Origin: Limnephilus marmoratus
Lineage: Eukaryota > Arthropoda > Insecta > Trichoptera > Limnephilidae
Reading direction: 5' to 3'
NCBI GenBank assembly: GCA_917880885.1
Contig: OU862910.1
Coordinates: forward strand, 12,040,710-12,104,709
DNA: 64,000 nucleotides
A program made the translations under genes and the position numbers. The notes under the pieces are model-generated. The model saw only the letters and a program-made list of their open reading frames with translations, was not told the origin of the DNA and did not search any database. This document shows positions 44,134 through 54,864 of this stretch, piece by piece. Every line of letters starts with the position of its first letter. The first letter of the stretch is position 1.

Positions 44134-44787
44134 TTCGTACAATTTTTGAAAATACACTTTTATGTTTTTTTCTTGATTACCATACTAGGCTAATGCCCGT
44201 GTTAAGGTAATCAAACATGATATAAATTATACAATGTGTGAACTAGAACAAAATATAGGTTTAAAATAGAAATTATAAGATATTAGAAACGAGAGAAAGA
44301 AAAAAGATAAAAATATTTAAGGTAAAATATAACAAGATATATGTATACGTATGCACATACAAATACATACAAACACACATACATACATATATATATATAT
44401 ACACTTACATACACATACACATATATACATATACATATATATATATATAATTATAAAAAAGAAAATGTTTGAAAGAAGTTAAAAATAAAATACTATATAA
44501 AATATACATAAAAAATAAAATATAAACTTATAACTATATAAAATACTAAAATATAACTATATAAAAATATAAAATACTAAGAAGTAAGATTTAAATATGT
44601 TAATCTATAATTTTTTTTTTTATGAAAGCTAAAAAATTTTCTGGAGGTTTGACAAGGTAGGTAATTAATCACCTAGAAGAGTATATATTTAGGTTAGATT
44701 AGATTTCAGTGAAGACAGGTTAGAAAAAGATGTGAAGTATGATATTTTATTTAGTTAATTTAATTATTTTCTATTCCTTTATAATGG

Positions 44788-47700
44788 TTAGGAAGTCAGA
44801 TATTCTTTAAAGAAATCTCGTCCCCTTTCGAATATCCAATTTTGAACACGAATAGTAAAAAGAGGTATGGTAATACTTGATTTTATATCGGTGCTCAATG
44901 CATTGTATATTTTGGGGGCAATGAACCAAAATTGTCGGTGAGCGAATGTGGTTCTAGTTTTAGGAACCATGCATCCCAGATTTGATGAAAAGCGGGTTTT
45001 GGCTTGATGTTGTGGAGCCACCAGTAGGTTATTTTTCCGTACGTAGGATAGGCTTGTCTTAGTGAATAGTTGGCGAATATCTAAGACCTTAAATTTAGTA
45101 AATAGCACATTAGAGGGGTGGGTAGGTTGGCATTTAAATATGATTCTCAGTATTAGTTTTTGAACTGTAATTATTGGATTAATGACGGATTCTGTGCAAC
45201 CACCCCATCCCAAAATACCGTAAGTTGCAATGGATTGAAAAAGGGCAAAATATACGCTTCTAAGGGTTTTTAGGTCTAAGATGGATCTAAGAGAGCAGAA
45301 TATATGGCAGAGCTTACGGAGTCTTTTCACTGTGTCACTTATGTGTGCTTCCCAACGTAGTTGGTCATCTATGATTATGCCCAGATATTTAACTTCCTTA
45401 GATGATTTAAGGGTAGGACACGTGCAATTTGTAATAGGTGGGGTTCCGGGTGGGTGTGGGTGCATGTTTAGTGAACACGAGTGAATTATTGGTTTAGGGC
45501 AGTTGTTGGGAAAATTATGTTTGCGTATGGAAAACGTCATATATTGTGTTTTGTCAATATTGAGTGTAAGGAGATTTGTGTCAAGCCAATGCCTCACTTT
45601 TATTAGGCCATTATTAGTTTTATTAATAACTGCTTGCCATGTTTCATCTTCGAATATTAAGACTGTATCGTCGGCAAATGATAAAATCTTACCTCCAATA
45701 TCCATGGTACATAGTGTGTTGATGTATAAAAGAAATAAGAGTGGTCCTAGTACACTGCCTTGCGGTACACCGTAAGACATGGATAATTTTTTGCTTTTAT
45801 TTATTTTGTCAGAGTGGATAAGAGTTTGTTGAGTTCGGTTTGTTAGGTAGTTTTCGAACCATGTGTAGGGTATCCCAGTTATTCCGATCTGTTGAAGTTT
45901 TTTAAGCAGTAAGGGATGGGAGACCGTATCAAATGCTTTTGAGAGATCGAGGAAAACAGCAAGCGGTTTTCGACCAAGGTCAAGATTAAAAGAAACTATT
46001 TTTGTGAGGGCGGCTATTGCATCTGAGGTACTCCTACCTTTGCGGAAACCATATTGGTTGTCCGATAATATTTTGTTATCTTCAAGGAACTTGTAGAGTC
46101 TATTCTTCACCGCTTTTTCTATGATTTTAGATATTGTGCTAAGTAAAGATATCGGTCGATAGTTATTTACAGATAGTTTGTCTCCTGATTTGAATATTGG
46201 GATTATTGTGGCCTGTTTTAAGGAGTTAGGAAATACACCAGTTTTAAAGCTTAGATTGATTATATGTTTCAGAGGTGAGGCTATATATTTTTGGATATGT
46301 TTGATGATTTTTGTTGAAATGTGATCTATACCTACAGAGTTACTGTTTTTAAGGGATGAGATTAGTTCTAAAATTTCTGTGTCAGTAGTGGGAGTGAATT
46401 GGAAAGGGTTATAGCTAAGATGAGTGAGGGGTATATTGTTTGCAAGATCTTTGTCCGAGACGTTGTGTCTGTCTAAAATATTTTTTGCTAAGTTAGATCC
46501 AATATTAGAGAAAAATTGATTGAAATGGTCGGAAATTTTTTCGGGGTCGGAATTGACATGTAATATTTGATCTTCGATGTTAATCTTAACAATGGGTGTA
46601 TTGGTTTTATTAATATTGGCTATATCTTTAACGATGTTCCAAATTTTTTTATTATCACCGGTAGCTTCACTGATTTTTTTATGGTAGTAATCTCTTTTAA
46701 CACTGTCAATTATTTTTTTGCAGTTATTTCTGTAACGTTTATAGAATAAGAGAGATTCATAATCGTGGGGATTTTTTCTACAGAAGTTATGAATCTTATC
46801 GCGCTTTCTGATACAGTAGAGAATTCCTGCAGTGATCCATGGTTTGAGTTTTGTGTCAGATCGTTTTTTTTTACTTTTTGTGTATGATGTAGCATCGGTT
46901 AAGTGGTTACGTAGGGTATTTATAAATAATTCACATGCAGAGGTGACATCGGTACAAGAATAGATAAGTTCCCAGTTTTCTTTAGAGACACTGTTTAGGA
47001 GAGTTTCATATGAGATTTTTTCTTGAGGGGAAGTATTTTGTGGTGATTTATGATTTTTATGCGAGAGAGAAGTGATGATTGAATAGTGATCTGTAACAGT
47101 TGATTGATAGACAATGGATTTGGTGTCTAATTCACTCTTAACAAATACATGATCTATACAACTGCTAGTGTTTGAGTCTGATTCTCTAGTTGGTGCTGTA
47201 ACAGCTGGAAAATATCCTAATAAAGTTAGTGCGTTTAGGTATTCATTTGCTTGAGGGTGCATTTTATTAATTATATTTATGTTAAGATCACCGATTATAA
47301 AGGTGTTTTGGCGGTGTTCTATGTTTGATAAAATTTCTTGCAGTGAATGTATGAATGGGGCTATGTTATGTGTATTCGGAGATCTGTACATTGTAAGAAG
47401 TGTTATATGATTATCAATTTGAATTTGTAGACAGTTTGCATATTTAATTTTGATCTCTTTTACTGAGTGAGAGATATGATTTTTAATGTATACAATGACT
47501 CCGTCGTTCTGAGTTTGGTTGTGTAGAGTATTATAGTGATTGTAGTTTCTTATCGTTTTAGGGATGAAATTTCCTTGAATCCAGCATTCACTCAAGACAA
47601 TTATATCAAAATCTGAGACAAGATCAGTGAGGAGAATAAGAAGTTCATCAAAATTTTTGTTTATACTTCTTATGTTCATAGAGAATATCGTAAGGGTTGA

Positions 47701-47796
47701 ATTAGTTAATAATAATTGACGTACTACTTCGGGATCATTGGTAGATATACATGGGATTTGTGTTGTGTTATCTATTAAATCTGCTATGTCTTCCAT
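44788..47796 (-). CDS. LINE ORF2: endonuclease + reverse transcriptase (1002 aa), intact
   Basis: ATG at 47796 (MEDIADLIDNT). EN motifs: IFSMNIRSINKNFDEL, VLSECW (Glu near residue 70), MYRSPN, IIGDLNINI (near 168-175), CIDHVF and VTDHYS. RT motifs: GIDHISTKII, IPIFKSGDKLSVNNYRPISL, NQYGFRKGRSTSDAI, VFLDLSKAFDTVSH, GVPQGSVLGPLLFLLYIN and catalytic SFADDTVL (near 705-708). The C-terminal domain has VYFALFQSIATYGILGWGG. No stops or missing catalytic residues are visible, so the enzyme could be functional. It would carry out target-primed reverse transcription in the nucleus. The start overlaps the upstream ORF by 13 nt. Confidence 0.92.
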   Translation of the reverse strand: MEDIADLIDNTTQIPCISTNDPEVVRQLLLTNSTLTIFSMNIRSINKNFDELLILLTDLVSDFDIIVLSECWIQGNFIPKTIRNYNHYNTLHNQTQNDGVIVYIKNHISHSVKEIKIKYANCLQIQIDNHITLLTMYRSPNTHNIAPFIHSLQEILSNIEHRQNTFIIGDLNINIINKMHPQANEYLNALTLLGYFPAVTAPTRESDSNTSSCIDHVFVKSELDTKSIVYQSTVTDHYSIITSLSHKNHKSPQNTSPQEKISYETLLNSVSKENWELIYSCTDVTSACELFINTLRNHLTDATSYTKSKKKRSDTKLKPWITAGILYCIRKRDKIHNFCRKNPHDYESLLFYKRYRNNCKKIIDSVKRDYYHKKISEATGDNKKIWNIVKDIANINKTNTPIVKINIEDQILHVNSDPEKISDHFNQFFSNIGSNLAKNILDRHNVSDKDLANNIPLTHLSYNPFQFTPTTDTEILELISSLKNSNSVGIDHISTKIIKHIQKYIASPLKHIINLSFKTGVFPNSLKQATIIPIFKSGDKLSVNNYRPISLLSTISKIIEKAVKNRLYKFLEDNKILSDNQYGFRKGRSTSDAIAALTKIVSFNLDLGRKPLAVFLDLSKAFDTVSHPLLLKKLQQIGITGIPYTWFENYLTNRTQQTLIHSDKINKSKKLSMSYGVPQGSVLGPLLFLLYINTLCTMDIGGKILSFADDTVLIFEDETWQAVINKTNNGLIKVRHWLDTNLLTLNIDKTQYMTFSIRKHNFPNNCPKPIIHSCSLNMHPHPPGTPPITNCTCPTLKSSKEVKYLGIIIDDQLRWEAHISDTVKRLRKLCHIFCSLRSILDLKTLRSVYFALFQSIATYGILGWGGCTESVINPIITVQKLILRIIFKCQPTHPSNVLFTKFKVLDIRQLFTKTSLSYVRKNNLLVAPQHQAKTRFSSNLGCMVPKTRTTFAHRQFWFIAPKIYNALSTDIKSSITIPLFTIRVQNWIFERGRDFFKEYLTS

Positions 47797-48974
47797 TTTC
47801 TGGTTTTTTGTTTTGCATAAATTATTAACAACCAAGTTGTAGTGACATTGGTACGTTTATGAGATAGAGATTTAGTTGATATAAATATATAAAATATACA
47901 TAAATATATAAAGTGTAAATATAATTGTTGTGAATATATAATATAAGCACATAATGAATATATGACATAAGCATAAGAATATAGTGTTAGCTTTGTGAAA
48001 TAAGGTTTTTGTTGTTGTGAATTTATAATATAAGCATATATAGTATATGTAACACAAACATAGGTATGTAAAGTATACAAATAGTTGTTACGAAAAATAT
48101 AATATAAGCGTATAGATAATATATGATACGAGCGTATATAGAATATAAAATAAAAGTATGTATGTAAAGTATGTATAGTATGTACAACATAAACATAGGT
48201 ATATAAGGTACACATATAGTTGTTGCGAAAATATAACATCAGCGTATACAAAATATGTAGCACAAGCATATATAGAATATAAAATATAGGCATATAAAGA
48301 ATATTAAGTAAATAAAACATAGGCTTATAAACAGTATAAAACATCAGCATAAGCATAAAAAGTATGTAAGTGATATAAGAATTTAGTTGTTGAGAATGTT
48401 TAACATAAGCATATAAAGTATTTATAGTATAAGTATAGGTGTATAAAGTGTACTTATAGTTTCTGCGAATGTATGACATAAACATATAAATAATAAATAA
48501 CATAAGAATATGAAATATGAGCATACAAAGAAAATAAAACATAAGCTTAAAAAGATTATAAAACGTAAGCATATAAAGAAAATAAAACATAAGCATATAA
48601 AGTATACCAGTGATATATGTATTTGGTTGTTGCGGATATTTAACATGTATAACACAAGCATAAGTATACAAAGTATGCATATATTTGTTGCGAGTATATA
48701 TCACGAGCATATAAAGCATAAGCATATAAGGAGTATAAAACATAAGAATATAAAACATAAGCACAAGCATGTAAAGTACACAAGTGCTATAAGGATTTAG
48801 ATGTTGCAAGTATTTTATATAATTATAGCAGGTATATATTGTAACTACGAATTGAAGATACATAGTACAAGATTTATATTTGTTAATGTTAAAACTAAAT
48901 GTAGTGTTTGTGTACAGATATAAAAGAAAACTAGAAAAATACAAATTAAATAATTTAAATTCCCCTGTCGCCAT
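47784..48974 (-). CDS. Middle ORF of the LINE: 396 aa, repeated hydrophobic Tyr/Leu/Phe-rich protein (unknown)
   Basis: ATG at 48974 (MATGEFKLFNLYFSSFLLYL) to TAG at 47786-47784, 13 nt past the ORF2 ATG. The DNA is a degenerate tandem repeat of about 240 bp (80 codons). Markers such as RNKYMHTLYTY, RRNYKYTLYTY and RNNYMCTLYTY recur near residues 94, 169 and 249, with a further RNNYLYTLHTY near 294. Composition suggests many membrane-spanning stretches. In about 75 percent AT sequence a 396-codon open frame is unlikely by chance, whereas the other frames are broken. I recognise no family. It could be a real protein, or a translatable spacer that brings ribosomes to ORF2. Confidence 0.5.
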   Translation of the reverse strand: MATGEFKLFNLYFSSFLLYLYTNTTFSFNINKYKSCTMYLQFVVTIYTCYNYIKYLQHLNPYSTCVLYMLVLMFYILMFYTPYMLMLYMLVIYTRNKYMHTLYTYACVIHVKYPQQPNTYITGILYMLMFYFLYMLTFYNLFKLMFYFLCMLIFHILMLFIIYMFMSYIRRNYKYTLYTYTYTINTLYAYVKHSQQLNSYITYILFMLMLMFYTVYKPMFYLLNILYMPIFYILYMLVLHILYTLMLYFRNNYMCTLYTYVYVVHTIHTLHTYFYFIFYIRSYHILSIRLYYIFRNNYLYTLHTYVCVTYTIYAYIINSQQQKPYFTKLTLYSYAYVIYSLCAYIIYSQQLYLHFIYLCIFYIFISTKSLSHKRTNVTTTWLLIIYAKQKTRKWKT

Positions 48975-49091
48975 ATACCTGTGCCCTTCTGGTTCATATA
49001 ATAGGTTGAGTTTAATAGATAAAATAGTGATGTTAATGATTTTTGGGTAAAATAAAAATATATAAACATAAGTACAATAGTTACAGTTTTT

Positions 49092-50006
49092 TTACAAGTT
49101 ATTGAGTGAGGGAGATAAGAGGTGTTTGTTTTTGTCATTGATAATAATGACTGGTGTCCCAATTTCTTTGCGGACGTACACTTGCCCTCCACGGGTCCAG
49201 GCGAATTTAAATAAGTTTTCCCGTGTAGCCTTACGTGCAAGGAACCACAAGTGTTTCGCACGAAACGTAAGGTGTTCCGAGACGTATATGTGGGAGCGAG
49301 GTCCTGCAATTCCGACGAGGGTGGTGTTGAGTTTTTCCTCTCTATTGTTTGCTTCTTTGTTGAACTTTTTTATGTCTGTCAGGAAAACATCACGGTCGAT
49401 ACTGGTTTTAAATGATATGATTATGGGCCTGCATTGATCTTTAGGTATTTTTTGGGAGATGCGGTAAGCTGCGTCAATCTTGTTCATTTCCACGTTTGAA
49501 TTAGTAGTTTTTTTGATGTTGGATATAAGGTTTTTCAAGTTTTCCCCGTTATTTTCTGGGACCCCCCTGATTTCTACGTTTTTAGACCTATTTTGCCTAT
49601 CGATTTGCTCCATGTGATTTTCTAAAACTTCAATTCTTGCTTCGAGGCTGGTGTTTTTTTTCTCCAGTTTGTTATTAGTGTCCTCAAGCTCATGGACGCG
49701 AAGGAGAATCTCCTCATATTGCTTGCTCATCCCCGCTAGAGTGGCAAGAATCTGCGTGTTTTGTTCGAGGAGTTTAGAGAGTAGTTCACTATCAATAAGT
49801 GAACTGCCGCTGGGTTTGACAGTCGGTGTGACACAAATGCATTGTTTACATTTTATGAGGGCACGCCGCTCCTTAGAGAGGCGACGGTAGGTAGTTTCCG
49901 CTACACCTCCACATTGCAGATGAAATGTCTCCTTGCAGGTTATGCACACAAAAATAGACTCTGCAGAAAGTGTAGGTTCGGAACATTCTTGGCATATGTT
50001 GTTCAT
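49092..50006 (-). CDS. LINE ORF1: PHD finger, coiled coil and RRM-like domain (304 aa)
   Basis: ATG at 50006. Residues 5-56 carry C5-C8, C21-C24, H29-C32, C53-C56, the C4HC3 spacing of a PHD zinc finger. Residues about 75-135 are heptad-rich (ILLRVHELEDTNNKLEKKNT), predicted coiled coil. After that comes VEIRGVPENNGENL and a basic C-terminal RNA-binding region with RDVFLTDIKKFN. This is the esterase-less, PHD-containing ORF1 type of CR1/L2-related LINEs, which binds element RNA and forms the RNP. It ends 117 bp before the middle ORF. Intact. Confidence 0.9.
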   Translation of the reverse strand: MNNICQECSEPTLSAESIFVCITCKETFHLQCGGVAETTYRRLSKERRALIKCKQCICVTPTVKPSGSSLIDSELLSKLLEQNTQILATLAGMSKQYEEILLRVHELEDTNNKLEKKNTSLEARIEVLENHMEQIDRQNRSKNVEIRGVPENNGENLKNLISNIKKTTNSNVEMNKIDAAYRISQKIPKDQCRPIIISFKTSIDRDVFLTDIKKFNKEANNREEKLNTTLVGIAGPRSHIYVSEHLTFRAKHLWFLARKATRENLFKFAWTRGGQVYVRKEIGTPVIIINDKNKHLLSPSLNNL

Positions 50007-50350
50007 GTTGATGATGTTTCACTGTTATTTGGAATAGGCAGTGAAAGTTTTGTAATAAGCAGTCACAGTTCTTAACACAAATAAACACTGGAGTTCACAG
50101 CAACTGTCACTTTATCGAAAAGACACTTGAAATCACTGTAGAATTAATGAATCAAAGCCAAGTTTGAAGTTTGTACACTAAATGTGACCCAAGGGATTAC
50201 CTCCAATATATTTAATTTTCAATATGATGGTTTTAGATATAGATTTTGTGATTTTATTGGTAGAGCAAAATATCGTGATACACACTGTTTATTGTTGTAT
50301 TGTTGTATTGTTGTTGTACTGACTGCTGACTAGAGACTGACATTCCTTTC

Positions 50351-50935
50351 AAACTTTACTTTCAAACTTTTACTTTTACTCATACATGTAACAGAGAAGG
50401 TTTAGCTTTAATTGTCAACAAGAAATAACTCGAAAACCGCCAACATTGCACGAGTTAGCTAAGAAAATTACTGAATATAAAAAAGTTTATAAACTGTGTA
50501 ATTAAACTTTTTACACTACTTATATTATTGAATAATAGTTGAAGAGCCATCTGATTTTTCCGATACACGAGTTTCTCGGAATTCTGTAGTTTATTAGATT
50601 TTCTCAAACAAACTAGGATGCAGCAATATTCAATTGGATCCAGAAATAAAATACATAGCGCCTCATGTGCTCAGGAAACTCGACATCATGTTTGTCGCCT
50701 TTGATTTTTCTAGTAATATTTGAACGAGTAGGACGGTATTTTCCGATGTCGCCGATGAAATGTTTCTTTGAAATTTATAAGTAGCTCAAGTGACTTTTCC
50801 CGCGGGCCTGTTTGCAGCTTCTATTTAAGTGCAGCAAAATACTGATCAAAGGAAAAGTACCTACTTTCTATTGGTGCTTCAAACACAAAGCGTGTATGTT
50901 CTTATTGAAAATATTATACACCATTTTATAACTGC
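50351..50935. other. Intron sequence, nothing recognised
   Basis: Mostly AT-rich. It may include the true 5' end of the LINE. No gene. Confidence 0.35.
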
Positions 50936-51500
50936 GTATTTATTTATTTTATTTATTTACAAAAACAGTGTGAAAACCAATACATTGCAAAAGTGGTATA
51001 TATACATAATACGTATATTTACATTTAAGATACAAATTAAAACATGAATGATATTTCACGTTTAAACTCATCGTAGGACATACGGAATATATACACGTTT
51101 CCTGCAAGGCAATTAATTAACCTAGTGATTCTTCCCAGGGGCATCACCATTGGTAAGTAAGTTCTGCACCTGGGAAGAATTAAAAGCCTGTGTTGGCGGC
51201 CTCGCGTGAAATTATCCGGGACACAGAATCCTATTTTTGCCAGTATATCTGGTACCGATATAAAACCATTTAGATGCTTATAAGCCATCAGTAGTAATGC
51301 GACATCTCTTCTGGAACTAAGGCTGCAGATACCCAACATTCCCGAGATAAATGCTGTTGGAAACAGCCATGGGTAAAAACAAAACTCTCTCATAAGAGGT
51401 ATCGTAAAAATTTCTTTTTTATTTTCTCGACCATTTGTACATAGACGATGTCCTCTGGCCACCATATCTGAGAATGCCACGCACCAAGCTAAAGTAAAGC
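50936..51500 (-). pseudogene. 5'-truncated non-LTR retrotransposon C-terminal end
   Basis: The minus frame 51037-51480 reads SSRRDVALLLMAYKHLNGFI, continues CVPDNFTRGRQHRLLILPRCRTYL, and later PLGRITRLINCLAGNVYIF. This is the C-terminal domain that follows RT in many insect Jockey/R1-type pol proteins (RRxVxxLxxLYKxLNG ... PRxRTxLxxxxPLxR). The 3' end is the TTTATTTATTTTATTTATTT run at 50941-50960 (plus), the complement of a (TAAA)n tail. Confidence 0.75.
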
Positions 51501-51599
51501 AGCCTTATAACTGTAAGATTGGTTAGTTCCTTAGAATTATGTATGACAAAACCTAACATCTTCGTGGCTATACTATAGATCATATATGATAATCAAAGG

Positions 51600-51935
51600 A
51601 AAAACTTATCTCACCGACAGCTGCGAGAGGTGTGTGTATTGCATATAGTTTAGCGGCAAGGTGGGAAGGAGGGATGGTGTGAGGAATTTAGGAGGGGGAT
51701 GGAGAAGGAAGAAGGAAAAGGGGATTCGAGGAAGCGGTAGAGAAAAACAAGGGGTGAATTTTGAAAATTCATGCTTCTCACACAGACAGCTGTATGTGGC
51801 CTGCTCACGCGTCGAAAACCAAAAAATATTATGTACCCAAAGGCATTTCAATAAACAGAATTAAGACAGAAACACTTTTGAGTGGCATTGTAATGCCTGC
51901 CGGGTACTCACTAGTTCATTATATTATAATCTGCT
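51600..51935 (-). mobile_element. Dispersed repeat family R, minus-strand copy
   Basis: The reverse complement gives ACTAGTGAGTACCCGGCAGG at its head (51935-51895), and later a C-rich tract and TTGCCGCTAAACTATATG, matching 24845-24870. The G-rich plus strand makes glycine-rich frames that are not genes. Confidence 0.55.
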
Positions 51936-52139
51936 ACACGGGAAATAGCCTAGTATGGTAGTCGGGAGAACTCGAAAAAAAAAGTCGAAAGAATTAAATT
52001 ATACAAAAAAATATGTATGTACAGGATGTACCAGCACGTACCCGAAGGATTTTAACCAGCGATTCCTGAGCATAATTGGACTTGAGATGTCGGCCATTTA
52101 CAATAATTTTGTCATTTTGGTATTCCCGATACTATAACA

Positions 52140-52300
52140 TAAGTCCAACCAAAGTCTCACAGTGAACTGCGCGGTAAACCTAGCGGCCTGAAGTGGCGCG
52201 GCGCAGTGAACTCGGTTGCTCCGAAGTGTGCGTGTGCGAGATACGGCGCCGGATCAGCTGTTCGACGTCCGCCATTCGGAGTTCGGAGGATTGGCCGTGG
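52140..52300. mobile_element. Half copy of the GC-rich fold-back element found at 58196
   Basis: CACAGTGAACTGCGCGG..AAC, GCGGCCTGAAGTGGCGCGG and CTCCGAAGTGTGCGTGTG match the right arm of 58196-58379. Only one arm is clear, and the sequence is otherwise GC-rich against AT-rich flanks. Confidence 0.6.
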
Positions 52301-53399
52301 AACTAGCATTACGTTTTATTTTGTACAGTAGTTTTTGAATATTTTAAGTAATAGAGATACCTCTATTTTTGAAACGGAATTGTTTAGGCCTAAATAATGT
52401 TTCAAAAAAAACAACAACAACTAAATCTATATACACAGTATGTAAATAAACGAATAAAATGAAATGTTGTTAATAAGATGGCTTGTATCATACATTTCAA
52501 TCCAATGACTTGAAATTTATGGTGAGCAGTGACGTGTGAGCAGTTCTAAACATCCAATAATACCAACACACGATTAAAAATTGACTTTTTCATAATTTTT
52601 AAAAACTCTGCGTTTAATATTATTTAATAAAACTTACATATTCAGAATCAGCGTTTATTGGTCTATAACTTTATAAAAACATATTTTTTTGAAACCATAA
52701 TATTTTTCACTGGAGTTCCTTATTGTACAACTATTGTCTTGATTGAGGAATTGCTGACATTCGGGTATTATAACATAATGAAGGGCTAGAAGAGACGTTG
52801 TAACCATTTATACTATGCGTATTATGTAGGCACTAGTTTTGGCGGAATATTGGAAATAAAATAAAAATAAATAATGACTTTTAGGCAAGTATTTTTACAT
52901 AAACATATTTTTTAAAGTTAAATAATAATCGTCCATAGCTAAGAATGCAAATAGTTTCTTTTAAAGTACTTAATTAAGGCGAATCAAAAGAAAAAAAATA
53001 ACCCCCTGAAGCACGGCCGAATGGAGAAACTTAAATACTTGATAGAAGTTAGGAAGAAAAAGTAGTTTTAGAAGAATCTCTGTTTCGTACACGAGCGCGA
53101 AAATTGAATTAAATTTTTATTCTTCCAATTCAGCAAGTTCTATTTGCAGGCAATTTTTCATGGTTATCAGCAATAATAGCAATGACGTTGTTATTAGGGC
53201 TATAGCAGTAAAAATAGATTTTTATTGTTATTGACTTTAATTAAATTGCAGAACTCCTTTTCAATTTTAAGAATTTCGTATTTAACAATAGTATTATCTA
53301 TTTCTTTAGTATTAAATACTGATATTAAAAGAGTTTAAATGACAAAAAACAGTCAAGCTAATTATGTCTGTGTAAATTTTGTAAAAGTATTTTCGTTAT
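52301..53399. other. Intron sequence, nothing recognised
   Basis: AT-rich intron DNA with no convincing coding or repeat signal. Confidence 0.35.
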
Positions 53400-53590
53400 T
53401 TTTGTTTTTGGGGCGTTACGCCATGTTGCGCTACCTCCTTCTTTAGCCAACGTTTCGGACAGCGTTGCAGTGTCCATCATCAGGGCAGATCCGGCGGATG
53501 CGGTAGATGTGTAATTTTTAGTGGCGAAATGTGTGCTTATTTACTTGGAAGCGATACCGTGTCGCCAGCTCCACTACAGAAACCGGTACA
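53400..53590 (-). mobile_element. Penelope-like element terminal repeat (pLTR) fragment
   Basis: The reverse complement reads GGAGCTGGCGACACGGTATC, ATTACACATCTACCGCATCC, CCCTGATGATGGACACTGCA and GAAACGTTGGCTAAAGAAGG. This is colinear with 61960-62128. No ORF remains. Confidence 0.7.
53453..53483 (-). ncRNA. Hammerhead-ribozyme core in PLE terminal repeat
   Basis: CTGATGA (53483-53477), stem II GGACA/TGTCC with a 9-nt loop CTGCAACGC, GAAA (53456-53453). The canonical CUGAUGA and GAAA are both intact. Confidence 0.65.
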
Positions 53591-54489
53591 AAATAGCCGT
53601 GACAAGCAGTGGCGTCATTGACGCGGAGCGAAATAGAAAGTTCACTAAATCTTGGTATTTATGCTAGCCTGGGGCTTAGAATTCGTTAAAAGGTGGAGCC
53701 ACTTCCGTCGGCAACTCGCAAAGGGTCGTACCCAGGCTAATAATACGGCATAACATCCCAAAAACAAATAATGAAAAAAAAGTTCTGCCTTGTACTTATT
53801 ATTAGGGCTGACAGATTTGTTGTCTCCCAAAGTTATTATCATGCAAAAAAAGTAAAAATAGAGTTTTTAGTCGAGAAATTTAAAACAAAAATTTGATTTT
53901 AATTAAACAATGAGCTAAACCTGTTGACATGCCGAAAATTTTTAATCTGTGTGATAGGGTTTATATTAATTTTACTCTCCCCCAGCCACGTGGGGCCGAA
54001 GGTAGACCCCAAAATTACTATCCTTCTTATATCTACTTTAATACATGAAATATATTTTTAGTATTTTAGGAATTCCTGCGCAAAGGATTACCTAAAATAC
54101 TAGTACAGTGCCATTTAAAAAAAAATGTGAAAAAAATCGTTGATCGCAGGAAAAAATATTTTGTCAAATATAGGTAATATTCCCTGTCCAATAAATGGAC
54201 AAATAACAAAAAAAAGAAAAGGGGATTTCTATGGTTTAAATGCAAAAAAAATACCTAGGGTCATTGACCGACCCAAATAGTTACGGACATTATGTTTGGC
54301 ATCTTGGCCTGTCGAGAGTTTTTTTTTGTTTTTTTTTTGTTTTGTTTTTTTTTTGTAAGAAACCACCGGAAGGGTTACGTTTTTTCGCTTGCGAACAAAG
54401 TATTAGTAGTGGCTTGAAATGGCTTCAGTTAATTTTAATGGAAGACAAACATTATCTGGTTAAGAATTAATTTGACAATATTTGAAAAA

Positions 54490-54640
54490 AGAAAGACAAA
54501 AATATTGTTTGTTTCGTGATGGAGAACTTTGCCAGCAGAGAATTGATCTCACGACAGGGTGGGAACTAGACGCGATGTCAACTTAGTCGCTGAGCGATGA
54601 TGCCAACTCATCCATTCAGCCACTGACATGAATAGTTAAC
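54490..54640 (-). mobile_element. tRNA-derived SINE (family T), minus strand
   Basis: The reverse complement has GTCAGTGGCTGAATGGATGA, GTTGGCATCA, GACATCGCGTCTAGTTCCC, and GCAAAGTTCTCCATCACGA. It matches the copies at 56555-56720 and 57610-57715. It ends only about 37 bp from the exon at 54677. Confidence 0.6.
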
Positions 54641-54676
54641 ATGAATAACATTCTAGAATACAATAGATTAATTTAC

Positions 54677-54828
54677 CTGAGCGTAGACGAAGTAAAGGCC
54701 ACTTTCGGGTACAGCTACGGCGCCGTTTTCCAGGGGGAAGTGTGTGTCCTGCCCCAACGAGGGCAGCCAGGAAGCCGCGGCCCACTTGGTATAGGGCACT
54801 TCCAAGGCGTGACGGAGGCGGCCATTTC
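54677..54828 (-). CDS. egr: TNF ligand internal exon: N-terminal half of TNF homology domain
   Basis: The acceptor TGCATTATCTCAG precedes GA AAT GGC, completing the split Gly codon. The donor CAG|GTAAAT follows TAC GCT CAG. Its 50 complete codons read GRLRHALEVPYTKWAAASWL, ... THFPLENGAVAVPESGLYFV-YAQ. The W..A and G.Y.VP..GLYFVYAQ strands are the signature of the TNF fold (strand A' to C). Third positions are GC-rich. A 7-bp satellite starts 36 bp upstream of the splice acceptor, and a SINE lies just downstream of the donor. Confidence 0.93.
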
Positions 54829-54864
54829 CTGAGATAATGCAAACATTAATACCTGATAACATAA

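Larger units (their letters stand above)
44099..50350 (-). mobile_element. Apparently intact CR1/L2-like LINE with PHD-finger ORF1
   Basis: Minus-strand order: 5' UTR (about 50350-50007), ORF1 (50006-49092), a middle ORF of hydrophobic repeats (48974-47784), ORF2 EN-RT (47796-44788), an AT-rich 3' UTR with TATA/CATA microsatellites, and a poly-A tail seen as about 33 T at 44099-44131. The ORFs have ATG starts and no internal stops. The element is sense with the TNF-ligand gene, inside its 32.8-kb intron. I could not identify a target duplication, and the 5' border is approximate. Confidence 0.85.

Noticed and set aside
48510..48800. 96-codon plus-strand Lys/His-rich frame
   Set aside because: Antisense shadow of the repeat in the LINE middle ORF.
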